Assembly (NCBI GenBank): GCA_030668485.1
Contig: DAOUTW010000053.1
Span: 1 to 32,474 of the forward strand
Origin: Candidatus Zixiibacteriota bacterium
GTDB lineage: Bacteria > Zixibacteria > MSB-5A5 > GN15 > JAAZOE01
DNA: 32,474 nt
Direction: 5' to 3'
In this document: piece after piece, positions 22,542-29,805 of the stretch
How positions within the stretch are numbered: the first letter of the stretch is position 1
How the letters are laid out: every line of letters begins with the position of its first letter
The notes under the pieces: generated by a model
The model's database searches: none
What the model was told of the DNA's origin: nothing
Seen by the model: only the letters and a program-made list of their open reading frames with translations
Translations under genes and position numbers: made by a program

Positions 22542-23556
22542 ATTCACTTCCCATCAACGAGCTTTCATACAAATTCACAAGTTGCTCCGAGCGCGAATGA
22601 AGTGACATCACTGTCTTCAGGGTGGAACTGACTTCTTTTGCACCCAGCGATTTGTCCTCATCATCGAACTGATCGCCGACCGATCGCCGCATATTATACT
22701 CGATCCATTCCAACCAGTTGCCAATGATACCGAGGAATGCCGCTTTAGCATCCGTTTCAGGTGCCTTGCGAACGCTTTTGTACCCGCGAATAAATGATGC
22801 GAATGCATCCAATCCTTCATCGGTTTTCGCCATGCCGCTCCAGTTGAGAGCCATATCGAACAGTTCCATGGCCGGGTTGGTCATTCCGGCCGCTTCCCAG
22901 TCAATTATCAGCGGTTTATTGTCGTCGGTCCAGAGAACATTCTTCTGATCCATATCCCGGTGGCTTATCAGCGTTTCCGAACTCAGAGTATTTGTGGCGT
23001 GAGAATATTCGGAACTCAAAACGATTATTTCGGAAATTACTTTTTCAAAATCCATTATCCATGAGGCGCTTTTTTCGCGAGCCTGTTTCAACAAATCATG
23101 CCAGTGCTTCTCATCAAAGCCTGTAAAAGCAGGCCGATCCAATCCTTCTATTTCAGGCTGATACTGATGCAGGGCGGCAATAATGGCGCCAATTTTGAAA
23201 TTACGGTTGGGATCAATCGACCCGACCACAGCCGGTACGCCATCGAACCACTTATAGATCATAACCGTATCATGACCGCATTTGTGAAGCGGTGAACCAT
23301 TATGCACTATGGCAGGTATGGCCGGGATGCCTTGACTTGCATATGCCGATGCTATTTTTTCGGATAAGATATAAATGTCTTCTATATTGGGCCTTGACAT
23401 TATTTCGGGGTTGAGGTGTTTGACAGCATACAATCCCGATTCGGTGGTCACCCGCCACATCCGGTGCAGCAGCCCGCCGCTGACCTTCTCCGGCCCGACC
23501 ACCACGCGACCGAGTTTAAGATTATCAAATAGAGTCTGCAGTTGGTCGTTTTGCAT
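22540..23556 (-). CDS. Aminoglycoside phosphotransferase-fold (APH) kinase-like protein
   Basis: The 338-residue protein has the APH/choline-kinase catalytic signature: H-R-D-M-D-Q-K-N (H199, D201, N206) followed by I-I-D-W-E-A-A-G (D219). The N-lobe contains A-V-K-H-L (lysine near residue 46). The family phosphorylates small molecules such as aminoglycosides, choline or homoserine. The substrate is not clear and resistance is not implied. The gene is alone, convergent with the POT transporter, and uses its own upstream region. Confidence 0.8.
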   Translation of the reverse strand: MQNDQLQTLFDNLKLGRVVVGPEKVSGGLLHRMWRVTTESGLYAVKHLNPEIMSRPNIEDIYILSEKIASAYASQGIPAIPAIVHNGSPLHKCGHDTVMIYKWFDGVPAVVGSIDPNRNFKIGAIIAALHQYQPEIEGLDRPAFTGFDEKHWHDLLKQAREKSASWIMDFEKVISEIIVLSSEYSHATNTLSSETLISHRDMDQKNVLWTDDNKPLIIDWEAAGMTNPAMELFDMALNWSGMAKTDEGLDAFASFIRGYKSVRKAPETDAKAAFLGIIGNWLEWIEYNMRRSVGDQFDDEDKSLGAKEVSSTLKTVMSLHSRSEQLVNLYESSLMGSE

Positions 23557-23820
23557 GCCGCCTGCTGTTTCCCTTCAGGATTGGATCATAAATATGTCAT
23601 ATGATTTCATCGATGAATTTACCGACCGCCACCAGCTTTGTCAATTCTTTTCGCGAACTCGGCGTCTCCCCCTCCGCCCAACTGAAACTTCCCTCAATCC
23701 CCACCGTATGAAAAACTGATGCAACCGGCAATTAAGACATACGAGATTATCCAATATCGAGAATCATCGATTTATCCCCCATAAATCTTAATGATGATCG
23801 CCGCCTGAAAGGTAGATACC

Positions 23821-26055
23821 ATGCCAAAAAAGAATTTCATCGTTGTCGCTCTTCTTTCCATAACCCTGATCGGTCTCGAAATGGTCTGGACGCGGATATT
23901 TTCGGCCGAATTTTTCTACACCTTCGCCTTCCTAACCCTTTCGCTGGCGGTGATGGGCCTGGGAATGGGCGCCCTCGCTCTGCGCCTTTTCCGTTTTCTT
24001 GAAAACGACTGGAACCTCGGCCTCATGCTGGCCATGACCGGTCTGGCCGCCCTGGTCGGCCCGCCGGTGGTGCTCAAACTGGGCTTGAAATTCTCTTTAC
24101 TGTTTTCCGGATGGGCGATGATCGGTAAATTTATCGCAGCGGTATTCATCCTCAGTTCTTCCTTTTTCTTCGGCGGCATCGCCCTGGCGATGCTGTTCAA
24201 AAAAAACTGCCTCGATATGCCGCGCCTCTATATGGCCGACTTGATCGGGGCCGGAATCGGTGTCTTCATCGCGATGTTGTTTATGAACTGGTTCTCGACG
24301 CCCTCAGCGACCTTCATTATCGCCATCCCGGTCCTGCTGGCTTCCCTGATAGCCGGTCAACGCTGGTTCAAGACGGTACCGTTACTCCTCGTCGTCAGCG
24401 CTGTCGTCCTGAGTACTATGGGCCCCTCGTTATTGCACGTCGAACGGGAAGAACGAGCCCCGGTTATTTATCGCCATTGGGATGCCATGGGATTGGTCAA
24501 AATCTATGATTTTGCCGAAGACCACCGCGGCCTTAATATCGATCATATCGCCAACTCACCTGTCTATGGCTTCGATGGCAACTGGGACCGGCCCGATTCA
24601 TTGCGCTTCCAATTCGGTATCCCGGTCGATTACCTGATCAAACAATTCGATTCCTGCACCTTCCTCTCTCTCGGCGCCGGCGGCGGTGTCGATGTCCTGC
24701 AGGCCCTGCAGGAAGGGGCAACCGAAATCCATGCCGTCGAAATCAATCCCCATGTCAATAAATTGATGCTCGATGGTGAACTGGCCGAATTCACCGGCAA
24801 TATATATCATGATCCCAGGGTAAAAGTTGTGACCGATGATGCCCGCACTTATGTCCGTAGCCATAAAAATAAGTTCGATGTCATCTATTCCCTCAGTTCC
24901 AATACCTTTGCCGCCGTCGCTTCGGGATCGTTCGCCCTCGCGGAAAACTATCTCTTTACCACCGAGGCGTTCGAGGATTACTGGCAGGCGATGACCGACT
25001 CCGGATTCATGATGATGGAACATCAGTTTTATATGCCGCGTCTGGTCGGCGAGGTGATGACGGCTCTGGAAAACCAGGGCGTCGAGGATATCACCTCTCA
25101 TTTTGCGATTTACGACCTGCCCCAATTAAGACGCAAAATGGTTTTGCTGTCCAAACGCCCCCTCACTGACACCCTGCGCTATCATGCCATCATCGACCTC
25201 ACCCCGGAAGTCTACGAATACATTCATCTGCTCTACCCCGCGCCCGACTCGCTGGCCGACAATTTGATCAACCGAATTGTTCAAAACGGATGGCAGCATG
25301 AAGCCGATACTGCGATGATTGACATTTCACCCTGCACCGATGACCGCCCCTTCGTCGCCCAGATGGGCTTATGGAAAAATTTTCAATGGGATAGACTGGA
25401 ACGGGTTCTCCCTTATGAATTTTACGGCTTTCCCCTTTCAAAGATTATCATCATCGTCATCCTGCTCATCATGGCCGGTATCGTCATCCCCCTAAATCTG
25501 ATCCCCTACCTGAAACGAGGTGACAAACTCCGGGCTGTCCCCTGGCTCTATTTCTTCACCATCGGTATGGCCTTCATGATCGTCGAGGTAGTCCTGATTC
25601 AGAAATACACCTTTTTTGTCGGGCCATCGGTATACAGCATCGCCACCATTCTGCTCACTCTGCTGATCGCCTCCGGAGTCGGGTCCCGATTCAGCAATAA
25701 AGTCAGCGACCTCGCCGCTTTCGGCGGGGTAATCGTCTGGCTGCTTCTCGATATCCTGGTTTTCAAACATATTATCTACGGCCTGACCGGTTTGACCATG
25801 CTGCCGCGGATACTGATTACCGCTTTGCTGATCTTCCCTCTGGGATTTTTTATGGGGATGCCGTTCCCCAAGGGAGCTTTGCGAGTGAAATGGCTGATCG
25901 ACTGGGGTTTTGCCGTCAACGGAGCCGCCTCGGTTGTCGGTTCTGCGGCAATAATTCTTATTTCGGTTTCTTATGGGTTTACCGTCGCATTGTTGATCGG
26001 CGCCGGATTGTACCTGGCCGCCTTTATCCTGATGGCTGCCAAAAAAGCCTGGTAA
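23821..26055 (+). CDS. Membrane-fused spermidine synthase-like protein
   Basis: The 744-residue protein has about seven N-terminal TM helices (residues 1-205), then a soluble SAM-binding domain of the spermidine synthase fold, then about six to seven TM helices (540-744). The SAM motif is F-L-S-L-G-A-G-G-G-V-D-V-L (from about residue 281), followed by V-E-I-N-P, the D-D-A-R-T-Y and Y-S-L-S-S-N segments. Proteins of this shape are annotated as fused MFS/spermidine synthase in several environmental phyla; whether any makes a polyamine is uncertain. The ATG has AAAGG upstream. It stands alone. Confidence 0.7.
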   Translation: MPKKNFIVVALLSITLIGLEMVWTRIFSAEFFYTFAFLTLSLAVMGLGMGALALRLFRFLENDWNLGLMLAMTGLAALVGPPVVLKLGLKFSLLFSGWAMIGKFIAAVFILSSSFFFGGIALAMLFKKNCLDMPRLYMADLIGAGIGVFIAMLFMNWFSTPSATFIIAIPVLLASLIAGQRWFKTVPLLLVVSAVVLSTMGPSLLHVEREERAPVIYRHWDAMGLVKIYDFAEDHRGLNIDHIANSPVYGFDGNWDRPDSLRFQFGIPVDYLIKQFDSCTFLSLGAGGGVDVLQALQEGATEIHAVEINPHVNKLMLDGELAEFTGNIYHDPRVKVVTDDARTYVRSHKNKFDVIYSLSSNTFAAVASGSFALAENYLFTTEAFEDYWQAMTDSGFMMMEHQFYMPRLVGEVMTALENQGVEDITSHFAIYDLPQLRRKMVLLSKRPLTDTLRYHAIIDLTPEVYEYIHLLYPAPDSLADNLINRIVQNGWQHEADTAMIDISPCTDDRPFVAQMGLWKNFQWDRLERVLPYEFYGFPLSKIIIIVILLIMAGIVIPLNLIPYLKRGDKLRAVPWLYFFTIGMAFMIVEVVLIQKYTFFVGPSVYSIATILLTLLIASGVGSRFSNKVSDLAAFGGVIVWLLLDILVFKHIIYGLTGLTMLPRILITALLIFPLGFFMGMPFPKGALRVKWLIDWGFAVNGAASVVGSAAIILISVSYGFTVALLIGAGLYLAAFILMAAKKAW

Positions 26056-26320
26056 GAAATGTTCGACGTATCAGGCCTTGGCTTTTGAAAGCAAAACCGG
26101 GAATCGTTGATAACTTTCGATTCCCGATAAAAAAAACCCGACGATGAGAGCACAAACACCGCCGGGAGCCCCGTTTTTGTTTATTCTATAGGATGCTGAA
26201 AAGGTCCGAACCCTGGTTGTCAATACCAAGAGACAATCCGCATACAGGATAATAATAGTCATAGAATACCAAATTGTCAAGTTTATTGATCATCGCTTAT
26301 TCAATAATGAAATATGGAGC

Positions 26321-26420
26321 AAAAAAAAGTGCCTGAACCGGCTTAGATGGCGTTGTGCTCTCGTATTAATCAAGTAATATCACGCCACCCTTGGGGGGAA
26401 ACCCGATCAGGCACTGCTGT
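26321..26420 (-). ncRNA. Candidate structured small RNA, about 100 nt
   Basis: Read on the minus strand, a promoter with a 17-bp spacer (26427-26455) is followed by a transcript start near 26420 and a perfect 9-bp outer stem AGTGCCTGA/TCAGGCACT (26407-26415 with 26328-26336). Inside are TGGCGT/ACGCCA (26382-26387 with 26348-26353) and TATTA/TAATA (26375-26379 with 26364-26368). The outer stem runs straight into U8 (26321-26328), a clean terminator end. It encodes no ORF of note. It is not tRNA-like: there is no T-loop or anticodon arm. It does not match the motifs of SRP RNA, 5S, tmRNA or RNase P. Identity is unknown. Confidence 0.6.
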
Positions 26421-26426
26421 GGCACA

Positions 26427-26455
26427 AATATAAGGGGGTTTTATCCCAAAGGCAA
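26427..26455 (-). promoter_or_regulatory. Promoter of the candidate small RNA
   Basis: TTGCCT (26450-26455), a 17-bp spacer, and TATATT (26427-26432) on the minus strand. The start would fall about seven bases later, exactly before the RNA's outer stem. Confidence 0.65.
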
Positions 26456-26478
26456 GAAGGTATTTTAAGGTACGTATA

Positions 26479-26495
26479 GGGTATAAGCCATACCC
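26479..26495. promoter_or_regulatory. Inverted repeat, possible operator
   Basis: GGGTAT-AAGCC-ATACCC is a perfect 6-bp inverted repeat. It lies about 24 bp upstream of the small RNA's -35 box and downstream of the PAS-LuxR stop codon. It could be a binding site for that LuxR-type regulator, but this is a guess. Confidence 0.35.
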
Positions 26496-26551
26496 CTTAC
26501 TTCATTCCAGGTAAGGCTCCCGAGGCAGTTGATTCCGCCATTTCCCATAAC

Positions 26552-28996
26552 TCATTCCAGCGATTTCAAATATGAGGCCAGATTGGTCTGACTGTTGGAA
26601 AGCCCCAGTTTCTTACGAATTCTCGTTCTCTGTTTCAGAACAGTCTGAGCCGAAGTATTGAGGGTCGTGGCGATCTCCTTGCTGCTCAATCCGCTCCTGA
26701 CCATATTGCATATTTCAAGTTCCCGTGGCGTCAACTGGGCCGATTTCAATTCCAGAGTACTCATCAGGGGCGAGGTAATATCGTCAAGACTGCTCTGAAG
26801 CAAATCGACATAAGTCCTGCCGGCCGGCGCAACTTTACTCTCCAGCGATTTAAGAATCGGTAGTACTATTCGATTGATATTCGACTGGATATCTGAGGCC
26901 ATCTGCTTTTTACCCTCTTCGATTTGATCGAGCACCTCGCGCATGGCGATGTTCTTTTGATTGAGTAGTTCCCTCTCCACCTCCAGAGCCTCATTTGCTT
27001 CAGCCAGTTCCCTGGTCCGTCGTTCGACGCGGGTTTCCAGTTCAGAATGGGCTTTTTTTAAGGCATTCTCCGCATTCTTCCTTTCAGTAAGATCCTCGGT
27101 ATGAACCACAACATGATTCGGAGGAGTATACACATAATGAACGATTAAATGCTTATTCTCGCCGGTAGATATAAACTTGTAAGTCATCTCTCGTGTATGG
27201 CTGATCTTCTCCTTGAGACAGCGTGACATATCATCCACCACCCCTGGCAAATGAGCATACATTTCGGAGGCATTGGAACCCAGATAATCCTTAATAAGGC
27301 CTTTGGTAATGGTATGGGCCGCCTTATTACATTCCACCAATACAAAATCGTTCTTGCCGAATTCCCAGGTGTAGGTAGGTATCGGCAAGTATTCAAATTG
27401 ACGCCGATAACGTTCTTCACTTTCTCTCAGGGCTTTGTCGGCCTCCCGGCGATGGGTAATATCGATGGCGATAATCAGCGCCGCCACCGTTTTGCGGTTC
27501 CCTGCTCGATAAGGATGAATATTGACATCGAACCATCTCTTCTTGCCGCCGATAATTGTTTGAACCTCTTCTCTGAAATTGATCTCTTTATCAATCACTT
27601 TGCGGATATTTTTCAACTGTCTTGCGGCCGATTTTGGAGGAAAATATTCTGCCTGATTCATGCCCACCATATCGCTCGATTTCATCCCCATCGAGCGAGC
27701 CGTGCTTTCATTGACAAAAAGGAAAACACCGTCGTGATCGACGAGGGAAATATCGGCCTGAACATTTTCCACCAGCAATCGATATCTCTCTTCACTGGCG
27801 CTCAATGCCTCCCGGGCTTTTTTTCGCTTGGTGATGTCGGTATTTGTCCCGACCATTCTCAAAGAGGTACCATCGGGGGCAAAAGTTACGACTTTCCCCC
27901 GGCCCAAAACCCATATATAGTCGCCCGATTTGGCGCGCAGTCGATATTCTAATTCAAAACCATCCTTTTTTTGCCTTACTGTATCTTTCAATACCTTGAA
28001 CACATTTTCACGATCGTCTGGATGAACTATCTTTGCCCACTCTTCTTGATCCGGAGGCATTTCATCCGGGGCATATCCCAGCATGGTGGCATGTCGGGGA
28101 TTTCTGTAAACGTGATTGGTCACCATATTCCAATCCCATAAGGCATCCTCCGTGGATTCCATGGCAAGGCGGAAGGTTTCTTCACTATGCTGCAAGGCCT
28201 CATCCGATATTCTCTGATTGGTAACATCATGGGCAATAAGCATGGCGGCGACGGTTTTGCCGTCAGTACTCGTATAGGGCTGAAGGTTTACAAGGTACCA
28301 TTTCCGTTGGTTATTAACGATCAACATTGTCTCTTCGACAAATTCCGTATTTTCGTCAATCACTTTGCGGATATTTTCCATTTGCGGATCGGCGATTTCC
28401 TTGGGGAACACGTCCCATTGATTTTTTCCAATAATCTCATCGGCCGTCATCCCCAGGGCCTCGGCGCCGATACGGTTGAGAAACAGAAACACTCCATCAT
28501 GATCGATGACGGCAATAGTGGCCGACACATTTTCCACCAGCAATCGATATTTTTCCTCGCTGGCTGCCAGAGCTTCCCGGTTCTCAATCACCTCCGTGAC
28601 ATCTCTGATAGTCGTCAATATACGGGTTGTCTTATCGCCCTGCTTGAGAGGAATTTTCCTGACTTCAGCGATTATCTCCCGATCCCCTACATTGATTGGA
28701 CTACTCTTTTTATATTTGGATTTTCCCTTCTGTAATACCTCCCGGTATTCATTGATTACAGATTTTGTCAAAAAGGGAAAAACTTCCTTGATATTCCGGC
28801 CGATAATTTCTTTGTGCCCAATTTCCGTTCCCTTAAACATCCTGACCAACTGTCTGTTGGCATAGACAATCTGTAAATCGGAATCGACGACATGAATGCC
28901 GAGACCAATCGACTCAAGGGTCGTAGCGTCAGGTGACCCCAACATATCAACGATGTTCCTGTCGAATGATGCTGTTTTCCCGCTTTTCTTGCTCAT
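26552..28996 (-). CDS. Multi-PAS transcriptional regulator with LuxR-type HTH
   Basis: The 814-residue protein has five PAS domains (about residues 22-135, 147-265, 272-395, 400-520, 527-640), then a coiled coil (about 640-700), and a C-terminal LuxR HTH (L-T-P-R-E-L-E-I-C-N-M-V-R-S-G-L-S-S-K-E-I-A-T-T-L-N-T-S). No histidine kinase, receiver or GGDEF domain is present, so it should bind DNA directly and be controlled by ligands of its PAS domains. PAS 2 and PAS 4 are near copies (both Y-R-L-L-V-E-N-V with D-H-D-G-V-F-L-F), an internal duplication with a 23-nt identical block. There is no membrane segment. A candidate small RNA gene follows it, a possible target. Confidence 0.85.
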   Translation of the reverse strand: MSKKSGKTASFDRNIVDMLGSPDATTLESIGLGIHVVDSDLQIVYANRQLVRMFKGTEIGHKEIIGRNIKEVFPFLTKSVINEYREVLQKGKSKYKKSSPINVGDREIIAEVRKIPLKQGDKTTRILTTIRDVTEVIENREALAASEEKYRLLVENVSATIAVIDHDGVFLFLNRIGAEALGMTADEIIGKNQWDVFPKEIADPQMENIRKVIDENTEFVEETMLIVNNQRKWYLVNLQPYTSTDGKTVAAMLIAHDVTNQRISDEALQHSEETFRLAMESTEDALWDWNMVTNHVYRNPRHATMLGYAPDEMPPDQEEWAKIVHPDDRENVFKVLKDTVRQKKDGFELEYRLRAKSGDYIWVLGRGKVVTFAPDGTSLRMVGTNTDITKRKKAREALSASEERYRLLVENVQADISLVDHDGVFLFVNESTARSMGMKSSDMVGMNQAEYFPPKSAARQLKNIRKVIDKEINFREEVQTIIGGKKRWFDVNIHPYRAGNRKTVAALIIAIDITHRREADKALRESEERYRRQFEYLPIPTYTWEFGKNDFVLVECNKAAHTITKGLIKDYLGSNASEMYAHLPGVVDDMSRCLKEKISHTREMTYKFISTGENKHLIVHYVYTPPNHVVVHTEDLTERKNAENALKKAHSELETRVERRTRELAEANEALEVERELLNQKNIAMREVLDQIEEGKKQMASDIQSNINRIVLPILKSLESKVAPAGRTYVDLLQSSLDDITSPLMSTLELKSAQLTPRELEICNMVRSGLSSKEIATTLNTSAQTVLKQRTRIRKKLGLSNSQTNLASYLKSLE
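27763..28550 (-). repeat. Identical 23-bp block in two PAS modules
   Basis: The same 23 bp occur at 27763-27785 and 28528-28550, inside PAS 4 and PAS 2 of the LuxR-type regulator. This points to a fairly recent module duplication or gene conversion. Confidence 0.8.
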
Positions 28997-29124
28997 AAGG
29001 CACCTTATTATAAAAAAGGCTGCGGCAACTATTTACTCTATTAAACTAAGCCCGACTTCGCCGGCACACAAGTGATTTATCAATCCAATCCCAATGGTAA
29101 AATGCTACTTATTCCTGCCGGGGC

Positions 29125-29155
29125 AAAAAAAACCGCCTATTTGACATAGGCGGTT
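29125..29155 (-). terminator. Terminator of the second secreted peptide gene
   Basis: On the minus strand AACCGCCTAT and ATAGGCGGTT form a 10-bp stem with a five-base loop, followed by T8. It follows the stop codon at 29206 by about 50 bp. Confidence 0.9.
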
Positions 29156-29205
29156 CGCATGTACCCTCCCGATAATCGGAGGATCTTCTCTTTTATGTAG
29201 CTAAA

Positions 29206-29505
29206 TTACTGTGCCTGCCCGCACCAGAGCGTGCACCCATAGGGGTTCCCGCCGCCGGGCGGCAGCCCCATACAGGAACAACCAATATTATCTTCGTACA
29301 GGCAGCCCGAAGCGGAATATACTCCCAGCCCATTATTCGGTGCCGGACAGCACTGGCCCATAACCACTTCAACATCCCAGGGCGCACACTTGGGTAACAG
29401 CGGCGGATCCGCAAGACCGGCGGTAGCCGACACATTAAAACCAACAGTGATCCCGATCACGAAAACAAACGTCAATATCAGGCTTACGATATGTTTGATT
29501 CCCAT
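29206..29505 (-). CDS. Small secreted eight-cysteine protein, type 2
   Basis: The 99-residue ORF has GGAAGGAG upstream of its ATG. A signal peptide (about residues 1-32; core I-V-S-L-I-L-T-F-V-F-V-I-G-I) precedes a mature domain of about 67 residues with eight cysteines (K-C-A, Q-C-C-P, G-C-L-Y, G-C-S-C, Y-G-C, L-W-C-G) and many Gly and Pro. The leader end V-G-F-N-V-S-A-x-A-x-x-A-D-P-P resembles that of the peptide encoded at 14180-14380. It is flanked by its own terminator. Family and function are unknown. Confidence 0.7.
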   Translation of the reverse strand: MGIKHIVSLILTFVFVIGITVGFNVSATAGLADPPLLPKCAPWDVEVVMGQCCPAPNNGLGVYSASGCLYEDNIGCSCMGLPPGGGNPYGCTLWCGQAQ

Positions 29506-29805
29506 TCGTCACACTCCTTCCTTGGATTCATACCTCAGTTATTAGGTCCTTCGAGGGTACATTGGCGCTATTATTTGTAAATGCTAGCGTTATCATGCCC
29601 GTCAATTTCATCTGACCACCAGAGCCGGCTGCCTTTTTTTGGGTCGCAAAGTTGTGAATTTGATGCCTGTATCTAATGTATAATATCCGCCGGCAGAAGA
29701 TACAATAACATTCTCATCAATTTTGCTTTTGAAATCGATAAATGACGGCTGAGGGAAAATTAATATTCCGCCGGGGCGGGAATTCCGCCCCGACTCGCTA
29801 ATACT
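29506..29805. other. Intergenic region with a possible coding remnant
   Basis: On the minus strand the frame after the DUF5916 stop (29806) stays open for 65 codons to a TGA at 29608-29610 and reads like protein (for example G-G-Y-Y-T-L-D-T-G-I-K-F). It has no start or ribosome site of its own. The GC-rich hairpin 29773-29791 lies within it, as does the upstream region of the secreted peptide gene. Confidence 0.35.
29773..29791 (-). terminator. GC-rich hairpin after the DUF5916 gene
   Basis: GGGGCGG (29773-29779) and CCGCCCC (29785-29791) pair around a five-base loop just after the stop codon at 29806. The T content that follows on the minus strand is moderate (AATATTAATTTT), so it is a plausible but imperfect terminator. 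Confidence 0.55.

Larger units (their letters stand above)
26056..26551. other. Intergenic region with a candidate small RNA gene
   Basis: No protein gene is seen. It holds an inverted repeat CGGGAATCG/CGATTCCCG (26098-26126), the candidate small RNA (26321-26420) with its promoter (26427-26455), and an inverted repeat (26479-26495) before the PAS-LuxR stop. Confidence 0.6.

Noticed and set aside
23557-23820. Two short frames between the APH-like and spermidine-synthase-like genes
   Set aside because: Both are 32-41 codons, overlap in different frames, and lack ribosome sites.
26098-26126. CGGGAATCG/CGATTCCCG as terminator of the spermidine-synthase-like gene
   Set aside because: It is followed by A8 on the plus strand, not T. 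The T run is on the wrong side for a minus-strand terminator.
26328-26415. tRNA-like folding of the 26321-26420 element (acceptor-like 9-bp stem, about 88 nt)
   Set aside because: No anticodon arm, no T-loop GTTCRA motif and no D-loop pattern on either strand. The inner stems are nested rather than cloverleaf.
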